Shown piece by piece: positions 36,028 through 45,259 of a stretch of DNA of 45,259 bases (position 1 is its first letter; each line of letters opens with the position of its first letter). The DNA is taken from the NCBI GenBank assembly GCA_021805725.1, contig JAJZEH010000024.1, positions 1-45,259 on the forward strand, written 5' to 3'. The notes under the pieces are model-generated. The model was not told where the DNA came from. It saw nothing but the letters and a program-made list of their open reading frames with translations, and searched no databases. Position numbers and translations under genes: made by a program. The stretch is from Pseudomonadota bacterium (GTDB lineage Bacteria > Pseudomonadota > Gammaproteobacteria > Burkholderiales > Ferrovaceae).

Positions 36028-37734
36028 ATGACGAAGCGCATCAAGCTCCGTCCCGGCGCGATGGCAGTGGCCATGGCACTGGGAGCAACGACGGTTTTTC
36101 CCCTAGCAGCCCAAGCAGCAGACCAGCAGTCCGAAGTTGATGCGCTGAAGCAGCAGATGCGCGCCCTCCAGCAAAAGCTGGAAGATTTGTCCAAGAAGCA
36201 GGACTCCCAGGGACAGAAGCAGGAGCAGATTGAAAAGAAGGTCGTCAGTTCGGGTGGCGGTGGCGGTGACCGTCTTGACAAGATCCTGAGCGGTTTTTAT
36301 GGCGTGATGGATGCGTCCATTGACGACACCACCAAGGGGATGGGCGGCATGACCGCTTCCCACTGGAATCCGGGTCCCACCCCTGGCAGCTACACCCAGG
36401 GCGGCTTGAAGAGCGGACCGGTGGGTCGCATGGGATGGATGCCGCAGTTGTCCACCAACAAGTCGGGTTTTGGCTATCGCGGCGACCACCTGATCGGCGA
36501 CAGCGACGTCAAGTTCATTTACCAGTTTGAAACGGCGGTATCGATTACCGCAACGCCGGGCTTGAGTGGGTCTTACACCAACCAATCCAATACGGCTCGC
36601 GGCCTGGTGGGTTTTGGCGACACCTTCATCGGATTGAAGCAGGGGGATTGGGGCTCACTGAAGTTTGGTACCACCTACACCCCTTACAAGAAGTCTACCG
36701 ATCGCCTGAACCCCTTCTCGGGGATGCTGGGTGATTATGCCGTCATCATGGGTAACAGCGGCGGTGACAATCGTGTGGAGTTCGGAACCCGTCAGGACCA
36801 TTCCATCTGGTGGGAATCCAACAAATACAATGGGTTCAGCATGGATGTGTTGTACTCGCCGGGCCAGAACCGTACCTATGACAACGTAGTGACCTCCGCA
36901 GGATCACCGGATTGTAACGGCGGCAACATTCCGGGCAGCGGCAACCTGCCCATGAATTGCGATGACGGTGGCTTCAACAACTCCTTCAGTACCGCATTGA
37001 AATACGAAACCCAGCGCTTCTACGCAACTGCGGCCTACGAAATGCACCAGGGCGTGAACCGTAACAGCGATGGTATCGGCGCCAACAACCAGTGGTACAA
37101 CGCACCGACTCCCGCCATTGCCAGCCAGATTGATTCGGGCAACCCCCTGTATGGCGCGAATACCGTGTTTGGGCAAAATGGTGGAACACCGCCTTACCTC
37201 AATGACATCGCCAACGAATGGGCGGCCAAGTTTGGCGCACAGTACATGTTTGACTTTGGCCTGACGGTCAGCGGCATCGTGGAGCGTCTGCGTCGCGACC
37301 TGCCGTCTTACTACCAGTTCCAGAACGAACGGAGCCGTGACGGCACCTGGCTGGCTTTGACCCAGAAGATTTCACCCAAGGATGAGGTCAGCTTTGGATG
37401 GGGCCATGCCGGAGCAACGCCGGGAGATCCTGGTGGCCAGCATAACTACGATCCGACCCGTGGTGCAGATACGGCGGATATGTACACCGTGGCTTACAAG
37501 CGCAAGCTCGACAAGCAGTTGTACTGGTATTTCAATGCAGCGACCACAGTCAACCATGGCAACGCCCACTATGACCTGGGTGCAGGTGGCCGCGGCGTGA
37601 CCACGGACTGCCATGACGGTACCAACTCCCCGACCGCAGGTAGCCTTGTCACCGACGGTACGAGTAACGGTCCCACGACCTGGGGTGGTTGCCACCTGAT
37701 CGGTGTCAGCACGGGCCTGCACTTCAAGTTCTAA
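36028..37734 (+). CDS. Large Gram-negative porin with N-terminal coiled coil
   Basis: Predicted trimeric outer-membrane channel. The 568-residue protein has a signal peptide ending PLAAQAA (about residue 30), then a coiled coil (about 32-75; QSEVDALKQQMRALQQKLED) and a glycine linker, then a porin barrel with RGDHLIGDSDVKFIYQFE and FGDTFIGLKQGDWGSLKFGT. It ends HFKF, the aromatic barrel signal. It is longer than common porins (350-400). Coiled-coil N-termini occur in DcaP-like and phosphate-selective porins, but the barrel reads as general Porin_4 type. Its solute is unknown. It has its own terminator. Confidence 0.85.
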   Translation: MTKRIKLRPGAMAVAMALGATTVFPLAAQAADQQSEVDALKQQMRALQQKLEDLSKKQDSQGQKQEQIEKKVVSSGGGGGDRLDKILSGFYGVMDASIDDTTKGMGGMTASHWNPGPTPGSYTQGGLKSGPVGRMGWMPQLSTNKSGFGYRGDHLIGDSDVKFIYQFETAVSITATPGLSGSYTNQSNTARGLVGFGDTFIGLKQGDWGSLKFGTTYTPYKKSTDRLNPFSGMLGDYAVIMGNSGGDNRVEFGTRQDHSIWWESNKYNGFSMDVLYSPGQNRTYDNVVTSAGSPDCNGGNIPGSGNLPMNCDDGGFNNSFSTALKYETQRFYATAAYEMHQGVNRNSDGIGANNQWYNAPTPAIASQIDSGNPLYGANTVFGQNGGTPPYLNDIANEWAAKFGAQYMFDFGLTVSGIVERLRRDLPSYYQFQNERSRDGTWLALTQKISPKDEVSFGWGHAGATPGDPGGQHNYDPTRGADTADMYTVAYKRKLDKQLYWYFNAATTVNHGNAHYDLGAGGRGVTTDCHDGTNSPTAGSLVTDGTSNGPTTWGGCHLIGVSTGLHFKF

Positions 37735-37755
37735 TCAGAAGGTCTCGCCTCATCT

Positions 37756-37792
37756 CAAAACGCCAACTGCTTGCAGTTGGCGTTTTGTTTTG
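37756..37792. terminator. Strong intrinsic terminator after the porin gene
   Basis: CAAAACGCCAACTGC (37756-37770) and GCAGTTGGCGTTTTG (37773-37787) make a perfect 15-bp stem with a 2-nt centre, followed by TTTTG. The A and T tracts make it work in either direction. It insulates the porin from the ChaN-like gene. Confidence 0.85.
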
Positions 37793-37808
37793 TATGATGG
37801 TGAACATC

Positions 37809-38717
37809 ATGAAGCACATCTTTCGAGTCCTCTGTCTTTTGACGATGTTAGGGGCTTTTCCCGTGGCACTCTGGGGGGCACCCCCGGATGAGGGAGAGCC
37901 TCCAGCCCTTCCCGCCGCCTGGCTGAAAGCCGATTACCTGTTGCTGGGTGAAGTGCACGACAATGGCGCAGGACATGCCCTGCGCCTGCACTGGCTGCAG
38001 CAACTGGTGAAGCAACGCAGGGTGGCCCTGGTTTTTGAACAGTTCGATCTGGAATCACAACCGGCACTGGATTGGGCCATCCTGCAATGGCAAACTTCCC
38101 GGGCACCTGCGGACGATGCAGCGTCACGAATCATAGCTGAAGCGGCTGCCTTCAATTTCAAGGGATGGAAATGGCCCCTTTACGCACCTGTGGTGACCCT
38201 GGCATTGCAGCAGGGGTTACCCATGGGTGCGGCCAACCTGTCACGGGCAAAAATGAGTGCAGTGATGGGCGGGAACCGTCCCGCTCCACCCGAGCCTGAT
38301 CTCTGGACGGAGAAACAGCGCCAGGACCTCTTGCAGGAAGTGCGGGAAGGCCATTGCAACCTGATGCCGGAAGCGCAGCTCCCGGCGATGGCGGCAGCCC
38401 AGCGTGCGCGTGATGATGAGATGGCCCGGGCCATGATTGCCGAACACCAGCGCACCGGGCTTCCGGTGGTGCTGCTGGCAGGCAACGGGCACTTGCGCCG
38501 GGATCTGGCTGTCCCGGTCTGGTTACGCCAACGCGCACCCCAATCCAGCATCGTGAGCGTGGCCATACTGGAACAGGGAACGCCACAGTCCTTTGATCCT
38601 GCAGCAGTTTACGACGCCGTATTCCTGGTTCCTGCAGAGAATCGACCGGACCCCTGCATTGCCTTGCGTAAAAGGCTTAGTGGGTCGCCGCCGGAGTCAT
38701 CCCCAGCAACTCCTTGA
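37809..38717 (+). CDS. ChaN-like haem/iron-associated protein (DUF399)
   Basis: Predicted periplasmic or membrane-attached protein of the ChaN family, some members of which bind haem and take part in iron uptake. The product, 302 residues from the ATG at 37809, starts MKHIFRVLCLLTMLGAF (export signal) and has YLLLGEVHDNGAGH, LVFEQFDLESQPAL and VVLLAGNGHLRRDL. I prefer this ATG because GGTGA stands 5 nt upstream; ATG at 37794 is also in frame. There is no clear lipobox, unlike classic ChaN lipoproteins. Its end overlaps convergent cheA by 41 nt. Function in this organism is not shown. Confidence 0.78.
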   Translation: MKHIFRVLCLLTMLGAFPVALWGAPPDEGEPPALPAAWLKADYLLLGEVHDNGAGHALRLHWLQQLVKQRRVALVFEQFDLESQPALDWAILQWQTSRAPADDAASRIIAEAAAFNFKGWKWPLYAPVVTLALQQGLPMGAANLSRAKMSAVMGGNRPAPPEPDLWTEKQRQDLLQEVREGHCNLMPEAQLPAMAAAQRARDDEMARAMIAEHQRTGLPVVLLAGNGHLRRDLAVPVWLRQRAPQSSIVSVAILEQGTPQSFDPAAVYDAVFLVPAENRPDPCIALRKRLSGSPPESSPATP

Positions 38718-40539
38718 TGTCGAGGATCAGCACGATTTCGCCATCGCTGGACATGGTGACGCCGGCCACGCCTTTGGGCCGGAAGGTGTCCATGGACTTG
38801 ATGACCACATCGTCATGGCCGTCAAATCCGTCCACGGAGAGGATAAAGCTGTGGCTGTCCACATGCATCAGCACGCCCACCTCGGGGGTTCCGGATTCTT
38901 CCCAACCGATCATGCTGGCCAGGGAGACCACCGGCAGGACCTCTCCGCGAACCACCATGTTGGCTTTCCCGCCCACATGCTGCAGGTGCTCGGCTTTGAC
39001 GGAGATGATTTCGCGCACCATGGAGAGGGGGGCTGCAAAGGATTGTTCCCCCAATCGCACCAACAACACGGGCAGGATGGCCAGGGTTAGCGGCAGCGAG
39101 ATGGTGAGCTCGGTGCCCTTGCCTGCTGCCGAGCGAATGGAGACGGTGCCGTTCAGCTTCTGAATGTTGGTCTTGACCACATCCATGCCCACGCCACGCC
39201 CCGAGACACTGGAAATCTGGTCCTTGGTGGAAAAACCCGGCAGGAATATCAGTTCCAGGCACTGGGTTTCATCCAGATTATTGGCGACTTCCGCAGTGAT
39301 CAGTCCCTTTTCGATGGCCTTGGCGCGAATGGTATCCGGGTGCATGCCTTTGCCATCGTCGGCAATCACGATGATGATGTGATCACCCACCTGGCGTGCC
39401 TGGAGCTGAACCAGGCTCTTGACGCTTTTGCCTGCGGCAATGCGCTGTTCCGTATCTTCAACGCCGTGATCCACCGCGTTGCGGATGAGGTGGACCAAGG
39501 GATCGTTGAGGTCCTCGATCATGGTCTTGTCGATCTCGGTTTCTTCACCGGAAAGCACCAGTTCCACTTCCTTGCCCAGCTGGCGCGCAAGATCGCGGGC
39601 CAGGCGTGGAAACTTCTTGAACAGGCGGCCAATGGGCTGCATGCGGGTTTTCATCACCGAGTTTTGCAGGCTGACCACCAGCATGTCCAGCTGATTCACC
39701 GCTTCGTCCAGAGCGCGCAAAGTGCCCGGGTCGGTTGTACCCAGCAGGATTTCGGTGCGCAACTGGTTGAGCCGGTTCTTGGTCAGTCCAATTTCGCCGG
39801 ACAGATTCAGGACCTGGTCCAGGCGTTCGGTATCCACGCGGATGGTATTTTCTTTGGCGCTCTCGGCGTCGCGGCGCCCGGTGGGTTGGGCACTGCTGCC
39901 CGGAATGTCGGATGCGCGTCGGCCAAAGGCACTGGTCTTGAGGCGCGCTTCATCAATTTCCGGTTCGGCTGCAGGTGCTGCCGGGGCCGGGGCAGAGGGC
40001 TTTGCGTGCGATGGCTGCGTGGTGACTGTTGCTGTGGTACTGGCCGGAGTGCCCGTCAGGGCTTCATAAAGCTGGCTCCAGTCGGGCCCGGCAGGCGCTG
40101 CAGTCACCGGGGCGGAAGCGGCGGCCGGGGGGACGACGGCAGGCGGCTGTCCATCCAGGGCAGCCTGCAAGGCGGCCAGCAAATCCGGGGGCGCTGCGGC
40201 GGGCTGGACACCCTGCGCGAGCGCACTGAACATGTGCCGAATCTCACTCGTCGCCGCCAGGATGGCATCCATGATTTCGGCGTTGAGACTCAGCTCGGCA
40301 TTTCGCAGACGGTCGAACAGGTTTTCGGTCAGGTGACACAGCGACACCAGCTCATTGGCATTCAGAAAACCGGCGCCGCCCTTGATGGTGTGAAATCCCC
40401 GAAAAATGTCATTGAGCAGATGACTGTCGTTGGGCGATTGTTCCAGACTCAGGAGCTTGCTATCCACGTCGGACAGCAGGTCCGAGGACTCCTGAAGAAA
40501 ATCCTGCAACAGCTCTTCCATGCCTGCGAAATCATTCAT
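38677..40539 (-). CDS. cheA: Chemotaxis histidine kinase CheA
   Basis: Receptor-coupled kinase that phosphorylates CheY and CheV. The 620-residue protein has an Hpt (P1) domain with FHTIKGGAGFLN, phospho-His about residue 50; an Ala/Pro-rich linker (about 120-220) where a P2 CheY-binding domain would be expected but none is seen; a dimer domain (about 232-295); ATPase boxes N (HLIRNAVDHGVE), G1 (ADDGKGM) and G2 (GRGVGMDVVK); and a CheW-like P5 domain. The start MNDFAGM is 1 nt after the cheZ stop, so translation is coupled. It is last in the operon. Confidence 0.94.
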   Translation of the reverse strand: MNDFAGMEELLQDFLQESSDLLSDVDSKLLSLEQSPNDSHLLNDIFRGFHTIKGGAGFLNANELVSLCHLTENLFDRLRNAELSLNAEIMDAILAATSEIRHMFSALAQGVQPAAAPPDLLAALQAALDGQPPAVVPPAAASAPVTAAPAGPDWSQLYEALTGTPASTTATVTTQPSHAKPSAPAPAAPAAEPEIDEARLKTSAFGRRASDIPGSSAQPTGRRDAESAKENTIRVDTERLDQVLNLSGEIGLTKNRLNQLRTEILLGTTDPGTLRALDEAVNQLDMLVVSLQNSVMKTRMQPIGRLFKKFPRLARDLARQLGKEVELVLSGEETEIDKTMIEDLNDPLVHLIRNAVDHGVEDTEQRIAAGKSVKSLVQLQARQVGDHIIIVIADDGKGMHPDTIRAKAIEKGLITAEVANNLDETQCLELIFLPGFSTKDQISSVSGRGVGMDVVKTNIQKLNGTVSIRSAAGKGTELTISLPLTLAILPVLLVRLGEQSFAAPLSMVREIISVKAEHLQHVGGKANMVVRGEVLPVVSLASMIGWEESGTPEVGVLMHVDSHSFILSVDGFDGHDDVVIKSMDTFRPKGVAGVTMSSDGEIVLILDIKELLGMTPAATH

Positions 40540-40540
40540 G

Positions 40541-41275
40541 TCAAAACCCCAGACTTTCCAGCAGATCATCCACCTGATCCTGGCTGGTCACGACATCAGA
40601 TCTGTTCTGTGGATTGATCACCGGGCCATTGAGCAGACCGCTCGATTCAACCCTCATCGAGGGCGGTGCGTTTTCCACCAGCAAGGAGACCAGCTGCTTT
40701 TCCATCAACTGGGTGACGTCGACGATTTTTTTGATCACCTGGCCTGTCAGGTCCTGAAAATCCTGGGCCATCATGATTTCCAACAAATAACCGTTGGTGG
40801 CTTTGGTCTGCTTGGGCAATTCCACCAGATAGGCATGGGTTCGCGTCGCCAGGGCCTTGAATTGTTCCACGTCGAGTTGCCGGTCAAAAAGTTTCTGCCA
40901 GTTCAAAGCCAACTGGTGGGCCTCGGTTTCGAGCTGGGCGACGATCGGCTGCGCCGCATCGGTGGCATTGAGCACGCGTTCGGCGGCCTGTTCCGTCATG
41001 GCGGCCACATAGCTCAGGCGGTCGCGTGCATCGGGAATCGAGGACACCATGGACTCAAGGTTTTTATCGTAGCCCAGTTCACGCAGACTGTCGTGCAAGG
41101 TTCGAGTCAAATGCCCCAGCTGGTTAAAAACCCTTTCAGAGCCTTCCGGCACTGGATGGCCCTCTGCCGCAGATGGCGCGGGCGCCTGTGTGGAGGCAAT
41201 GATGCTGTCAAAGAGAGCCTCTAGGTTGTCGTTGTCCTGGTTCTGGGCGGTGTTTGAAGTCATGGCCTGGCTCAC
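40541..41275 (-). CDS. cheZ: CheY-P phosphatase CheZ
   Basis: Removes the phosphate from CheY-P. The 244-residue protein is helical, with the active-site segment [15 protein letters not shown] (about residues 168-182, including the essential Gln) and a C-terminal CheY-binding tail [12 protein letters not shown]. Length is normal for betaproteobacteria. Its start overlaps cheY by 4 nt. Presence of CheZ points to beta/gammaproteobacteria. Confidence 0.95.
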   Translation of the reverse strand: MSQAMTSNTAQNQDNDNLEALFDSIIASTQAPAPSAAEGHPVPEGSERVFNQLGHLTRTLHDSLRELGYDKNLESMVSSIPDARDRLSYVAAMTEQAAERVLNATDAAQPIVAQLETEAHQLALNWQKLFDRQLDVEQFKALATRTHAYLVELPKQTKATNGYLLEIMMAQDFQDLTGQVIKKIVDVTQLMEKQLVSLLVENAPPSMRVESSGLLNGPVINPQNRSDVVTSQDQVDDLLESLGF

Positions 41276-41646
41276 TTCTGCATGTTCTGGAAAATCTTCT
41301 TGAGTTTCTCGTCCAGCGTGGCAGCGGTAAAGGGTTTGACGATGTAACCGCTGGCGCCGGCCTGGGCCGCTTCGATAATGTTCTCCCGCTTGGCTTCAGC
41401 AGTGACCATCAAGACAGGCAAATGCTTGAGTGCAGGGTCCGAGCGAATCTTTCGCAGTAATTCGATGCCGGTCATATTGGGCATGTTCCAGTCCGATACC
41501 ACGAAATCGAAGTTGCCATCGCCTAGCTTTTGCAACGCATCAACCCCGTCCTCCGCTTCTTGAACGTTGGTAAAACCCAATTCTTTCAGAAGGTTGCGGA
41601 CAATGCGGCGCATGGTGGAAAAATCATCCACAACCAGGAATTTCAT
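41272..41646 (-). CDS. cheY: Chemotaxis response regulator CheY
   Basis: Phosphorylated by CheA; binds the flagellar switch. The 124-residue receiver has [22 protein letters not shown], the phospho-acceptor Asp in [11 protein letters not shown] (about residue 52), VTAEAK and IVKPF with the conserved Lys. The start ATG at 41646 matches the family; a GTG five codons upstream is possible. Typical single-domain CheY. Confidence 0.96.
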   Translation of the reverse strand: MKFLVVDDFSTMRRIVRNLLKELGFTNVQEAEDGVDALQKLGDGNFDFVVSDWNMPNMTGIELLRKIRSDPALKHLPVLMVTAEAKRENIIEAAQAGASGYIVKPFTAATLDEKLKKIFQNMQK

Positions 41647-41683
41647 GTTTGCTTCAACCACTCGAACTCTCCAATCAAACGCT

Positions 41684-42664
41684 TCAGGTCAACAAGGGAC
41701 GCAGGGTATCAGACAGCATGGCTGCGTCAAACTTGGCCACATAATGATCCACGCCAACCCGATTACCCATGGTTCGGTTGGCTTGAGATGACAGCGACGA
41801 GTGCATGACCACCGGGATGCCGTCAAACCGGTGGTCAGCCTTGATGTGCTGCGTCAACACATAGCCGTCCATTTCAGGCATTTCTGCATCCGCCAGGATG
41901 ACCTGGATCTGGTCGCGCAGGGGGGTTCCTGAATTCGCCGCACTGTCAGCGAGTCCCTGAAGGCGCTCCCAGGCTTCCCGACCGTTATTGGCTCGCAGGT
42001 GCTTAACCCCCATTTTGTCAAGGAGTTCGGATATTGTCTTGCGTGCAACGGATGAGTCATCCACGAAAAAGACGCACATTTCATGCCCTCTTTCGATTTT
42101 AGTGACTGCGCCGACCACATCCTCGCCAAAGGCGTTGGCCAGGACCTGTTCCACATCCACGATGGAAACGAGGTCTCCGTTGGGCAACTCGGTAATGGCC
42201 GTGATCAGGTTTCCGCCGCCTGCCATGGCATTTTCCGGGGCATGGACCTTGTCCCAGTCCACCCGGATGATGCGGTTGACTCCCTGGACCAGAAATCCCA
42301 GCGTATGCCGGCTGTATTCCGTCACCATCATGGTGGTGCGATCATGCTGGGTGGCATTTTCCAGCTTCATGTAGCTGGCAAGGTCCAGCACGGGAATGAT
42401 GTGCCCCCGCAGACTGACGATCCCCGCAACGCCATCCGGCATATTGGGGGTTCGGGTCACCTTCATGGCATTGGTCACTTCACGAACCTTGAAGACATTG
42501 ATGCCGAAATGTTCCTGGGTGCCCAGGGAAAACAGCAGAATCTCCATCTTGTTGGAACCCGCAAGATTGGTGCGGGCATCCACGGCATCGAGCAATCCGC
42601 CGCCATCCGGGGAGGTGGCAGGGAGGTCGTTTGCTGCTGCATTACGGTAATCGGCTAGGCTCAT
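41684..42664 (-). CDS. cheV: Chemotaxis coupling protein CheV (first copy)
   Basis: Adaptor between receptors and CheA, with a phosphorylatable receiver. The 326-residue protein has a CheW-like domain (about residues 28-180; [36 protein letters not shown]) and a C-terminal receiver (about 195-326) with [23 protein letters not shown] and YVAKF. Catalytic residues are intact. It is 12 nt after the second cheV and 22 nt before cheY. A family start motif MSLADYRN differs from the other copy. Confidence 0.93.
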   Translation of the reverse strand: MSLADYRNAAANDLPATSPDGGGLLDAVDARTNLAGSNKMEILLFSLGTQEHFGINVFKVREVTNAMKVTRTPNMPDGVAGIVSLRGHIIPVLDLASYMKLENATQHDRTTMMVTEYSRHTLGFLVQGVNRIIRVDWDKVHAPENAMAGGGNLITAITELPNGDLVSIVDVEQVLANAFGEDVVGAVTKIERGHEMCVFFVDDSSVARKTISELLDKMGVKHLRANNGREAWERLQGLADSAANSGTPLRDQIQVILADAEMPEMDGYVLTQHIKADHRFDGIPVVMHSSLSSQANRTMGNRVGVDHYVAKFDAAMLSDTLRPLLT

Positions 42665-42676
42665 GATCTTTCCTGA

Positions 42677-43624
42677 TTACTTCATCAACAGGCGCGCCAA
42701 TGTTTGCGCCAGGCGATTGGGTTCGAATTTGGATACGTACTCGTCTACGCCTACGGCCTTGCCCAGTTGTTGATTGGAGCTACCGGACAGCGATGAATGC
42801 ATCAAAATCGGGATGCCGTCGAAGCGTTTGTCCTCCTTGATCTTGCGCGTCAGCATGTACCCGTCCATCTCAGGCATTTCCACGTCGGTGAGAATGAGTT
42901 GGACCATGTCCTTGACGGGAATGTGCGCAGCTTCTGCGTAATCTGCCATCTTCTGCAGTTCCTGCCAAGCCTGGCGTCCATTGACGGCCGAGATGCCTTT
43001 GACTTCCATGGCCTCGAGCGTGCGCTCGATTTGTCGCCGGGCCACCGACGAATCGTCGGCATAAAACACCCGGCAGTTGGCCAGCCCCAGCGGCTGGACA
43101 TTTTTGAAAATCATGTCGTCTTCGCCCGCATTCGAGGTTTCGGCCAGCACGCGTTCTACATCCAGCATCATGACCAGCCGGCCATCAGGCAGTTCTGTCA
43201 CCGCCGTGACCAGCCCCCCCATATTGGCATTCATCATGTCGGGGGGAACCTTCATGGCAGACCAGTCCAGCCGGAGGATCGTGTCCACGGACTCCACCAG
43301 AAACCCCTGGATGTGGCCGTTGTATTCCGTGACGATCATGATTTCGGGCTTGGCTTCGACTTCCACGCGTGCGTACTTGGCGAGATCAATGATCGGAACC
43401 AGTGCCCCACGCAAGCTCACCATGCCTTCCACCGCCTTGGGCATGTCAGGAGCCTGGGTAATGGTCGGTGCGCGCAGCACTTCGCGCACCTTGAACACAT
43501 TGATGCCGAACGTTTCGCGGCGTTGTGTATGCCGGTCCGTGCCCAGAGTGAACATCAAGATCTCGAGCTTGTTAGTACCTGCCAGCTTGGTTCTGGCGTC
43601 TATGTTGGTGAGCAGTTCAGACAT
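42677..43624 (-). CDS. cheV: Chemotaxis coupling protein CheV (second copy)
   Basis: Same domain order as the neighbouring copy: CheW-like domain (about residues 1-170; [33 protein letters not shown]) and receiver (about 185-315) with [26 protein letters not shown] and YVSKF. The 315-residue product shares many motifs with the other CheV but clearly differs in the ligand-facing and loop regions, so duplication is old. It lies 11 nt after the mcp gene. Two CheV proteins may stand in for a CheW, which is not in the window. Confidence 0.93.
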   Translation of the reverse strand: MSELLTNIDARTKLAGTNKLEILMFTLGTDRHTQRRETFGINVFKVREVLRAPTITQAPDMPKAVEGMVSLRGALVPIIDLAKYARVEVEAKPEIMIVTEYNGHIQGFLVESVDTILRLDWSAMKVPPDMMNANMGGLVTAVTELPDGRLVMMLDVERVLAETSNAGEDDMIFKNVQPLGLANCRVFYADDSSVARRQIERTLEAMEVKGISAVNGRQAWQELQKMADYAEAAHIPVKDMVQLILTDVEMPEMDGYMLTRKIKEDKRFDGIPILMHSSLSGSSNQQLGKAVGVDEYVSKFEPNRLAQTLARLLMK

Positions 43625-43635
43625 GATCGATCCTG

Positions 43636-45259
43636 TTATACCTTGAATTGGCCGCCGGCTTCCCTGAGGCTGGAGGCAAGCGTCTCCATCTCCTTGACAG
43701 CCTGAACGGTGCTCTGGATGGAGGCCGTATTGGCTTCGGCCATGGAGGCCATGTGTTCCAGGTTGCGACTGATGTCCTGGCTGGCCACTTTCTGTTGATT
43801 CACCGAGGCAGAAATGCCGTCCACGCCCTTGCTGACGCTATTCACTGTTTCGGTGGATTCGGAGAGTACGTCAGCCACGGTTTGCATGTGCGTCCGGCTG
43901 CTTTGGAGGGAGCTCAGACCGCTTTGCACACTCCGGTCCACCTGGGCGCTCTGCACGCTCAGCTGTTGCGTGACCACATCGATCTGGCTGGCGGAGAGTG
44001 CCGATTTTTCGGCAAGTTTGCGAACCTCGTCGGCCACCACGGCAAACCCTCGACCTTGTTCTCCAGCGCGTGCAGCCTCGATAGCTGCGTTGAGAGCCAG
44101 CAGATTGGTCTGTTCTGCGATGTCACGCACCTGCTGGGTCATGCTGGTAATGGACTGGGTATTTTTGACGAAATCGTCCACCGATCCGGCCATTTCCTTG
44201 ACGGTGGTCTCCACATGCTCGATTTCGTTCATCATTTCGTGCAGGTTCTGTTGTCCCAGTTGGGCGCGTTGCAGGCTTTCCTGGGAAAGTTTTGCCACCT
44301 CCAGAGCATTTTCGGCTACCGACGCAATATTCTGGCTCATGCTTACCACCAGTCTCGATGCATCCGCAGCTTCCTGGCTTTGTTGGTTAGTGCTGGCTTC
44401 CACTGCGCTGGTGTTCTTCGACAACGCCTGCGCCGAGGCAGAAACCCGCTCCGAGTAGCCCTGAAGCTGGGTGATGATGCGCTGGAACCCTTCAACGAAC
44501 GAGTTGAAGGCCTTGGCTGTCTGGCCAATTTCATCGCCACTGCGTACCGGGGCGCGACGGGTGAGATCGCCGCTGGCAAGCATGGCATGCATGGTTTGCT
44601 GCAGCTCCCGCGTGGGGCGCGTGACGCGGCTGATGCTCCAGCCAATGACGAAATACAGGATGACCTGCATAGCAATCTGGGCACTCCACAGCAGGATGCT
44701 GCCCTTGCGGATGAGATCATACTCCCTCTGGAGATCGAGGGTGATGCTGGCGGCACCATTGACGCTGCCTTCCTTGACCACATGGCACAGCAGGCAGTTG
44801 GTGCCGCGGAAATTGGTGGAAACGATGAAGGGCACCACCACGCGCAGGGTCATTTTGTCGCCAGTGGCTTGAAGCAGGGTCTGGACCTTGGCAGTATCCA
44901 GTGCCGCATGATCCATGGCATCCCTGGCCTCTTCTTCGGGCATGCCGGGGCCGTACTGGTCCGAGACCTGTTTGTTGCGGATGACGCGCAGTTCGCTGAC
45001 GCTGGACGAGGCGCCCATTTTGGTGATGAACAGCTTGCGGTTTTCCTTGTCGCTGATCACCCCGGTCTCCATCATGATGTTAAGGCCGTTGATGACTCCA
45101 TCGGCGGACACGAAGGCTTTCTGACGGGATTCATCCAGGGTGCGCTGTTCAAACTCGTTGAAAATCAGGCGTTGGGCTACGATCAGGATGACCAGGATGA
45201 TCAACTGGATCGGAATCTGCAGCTTGCTTTTGAGCGATAAACCATTCCACCAATTTGCC
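43636..45259 (-). CDS. Methyl-accepting chemotaxis protein with periplasmic haem-c motif (5' end outside window)
   Basis: Transmembrane receptor feeding the che operon. The frame is open to the window edge, with in-frame codons reading [18 protein letters not shown] before the TTG at 45204, so the true start is outside. Order: TM1, a periplasmic sensor (DNA about 44740-45170) holding NCLLCHVV, a CxxCH haem-c attachment motif (44782-44796), TM2 ([18 protein letters not shown]), HAMP (THREL-like, near 44600) and a cytoplasmic signalling domain with [20 protein letters not shown]. The sensor resembles haem-binding Tll0287-like/DUF3365 domains. No C-terminal CheR-tether pentapeptide (ends GGQFKV). 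Likely senses redox, O2 or NO. Confidence 0.9.
   Translation of the reverse strand, partial: ANWWNGLSLKSKLQIPIQLIILVILIVAQRLIFNEFEQRTLDESRQKAFVSADGVINGLNIMMETGVISDKENRKLFITKMGASSSVSELRVIRNKQVSDQYGPGMPEEEARDAMDHAALDTAKVQTLLQATGDKMTLRVVVPFIVSTNFRGTNCLLCHVVKEGSVNGAASITLDLQREYDLIRKGSILLWSAQIAMQVILYFVIGWSISRVTRPTRELQQTMHAMLASGDLTRRAPVRSGDEIGQTAKAFNSFVEGFQRIITQLQGYSERVSASAQALSKNTSAVEASTNQQSQEAADASRLVVSMSQNIASVAENALEVAKLSQESLQRAQLGQQNLHEMMNEIEHVETTVKEMAGSVDDFVKNTQSITSMTQQVRDIAEQTNLLALNAAIEAARAGEQGRGFAVVADEVRKLAEKSALSASQIDVVTQQLSVQSAQVDRSVQSGLSSLQSSRTHMQTVADVLSESTETVNSVSKGVDGISASVNQQKVASQDISRNLEHMASMAEANTASIQSTVQAVKEMETLASSLREAGGQFKV

Noticed and set aside
39340..40617. 425-codon open frame antisense to cheA
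   Set aside because: Composition is an antisense shadow of cheA (Gly/Cys/Arg-rich), with no domain recognised.
43648..45240. 530-codon open frame on the plus strand, antisense to the chemoreceptor
   Set aside because: It mirrors the receptor's codons, has no recognisable motif or ribosome site, and the minus-strand protein is clearly real. High third-position GC keeps such frames open.

Overview
The window looks like chromosomal DNA of a Gram-negative betaproteobacterium, probably a compact, motile, CO2-fixing one. The evidence is a set of LPS core genes (waaA, waaC, a waaE-type transferase, msbA), TonB systems, a zapB-zapA-6S RNA-EVE block, a gap-pgk-pyk-purC cluster headed by a divergent cbbR-type regulator, and a CheZ/CheV chemotaxis operon. 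The cbbR-gap arrangement suggests Calvin-cycle metabolism (Nitrosomonadales, Gallionellaceae or Ferrovum-like organisms would fit). The species cannot be fixed from the sequence alone. No transposase, integrase, prophage, CRISPR array, tRNA or rRNA was seen.

Layout. 1-5.5 kb: thiamine genes thiE (cut by the window edge), thiD and thiC, with rubredoxin, uppP and dctA. 5.5-12.7 kb: a protein-isoaspartate methyltransferase homologue, greB, and an LPS block (waaA, waaC, sugar epimerase, core glycosyltransferase, msbA). 12.8-15.7 kb: a vitamin B12 uptake module, made of a BtuM-like inner-membrane protein and a BtuB-like receptor preceded by a cobalamin riboswitch. 15.75-17 kb: zapB-like, zapA, 6S RNA, EVE protein. 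17-22.6 kb: purC, pyk, pgk, gap and the divergent cbbR. 22.6-30.2 kb: housekeeping genes (inositol-monophosphatase family, rsmE, argA, yggX, phoU, rpiA, ilvA, an aldehyde dehydrogenase). 30.2-37.7 kb: an outer-membrane uptake region with exbB, exbD, tonB, a secreted metallophosphatase, a TonB-dependent receptor and a large porin. It is preceded by three 7-mers in an 11-bp repeat that resemble a Pho box, so I read it as a phosphate-starvation scavenging unit. 37.8-45.26 kb: a ChaN-like protein, then on the minus strand a chemotaxis operon (mcp, cheV, cheV, cheY, cheZ, cheA). Its receptor carries a periplasmic CxxCH haem-c motif.

Two genome-wide habits stand out. First, all nine convergent gene pairs either overlap at their 3' ends (up to 69 nt) or lie no more than 6 nt apart. 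Second, at least five genes (waaC, the epimerase, zapB-like, the IMPase and argA) have a -10-like hexamer exactly 6 nt before the ATG and no Shine-Dalgarno sequence, which predicts leaderless mRNAs. Other points to check are the cluster of inverted repeats before dctA, the TTATAA repeats before cbbR, the lack of a visible TPP riboswitch near the thi genes, and the BtuM/BtuB convergent arrangement. All functional calls rest on reading motifs and gene order by eye. No database search was run.
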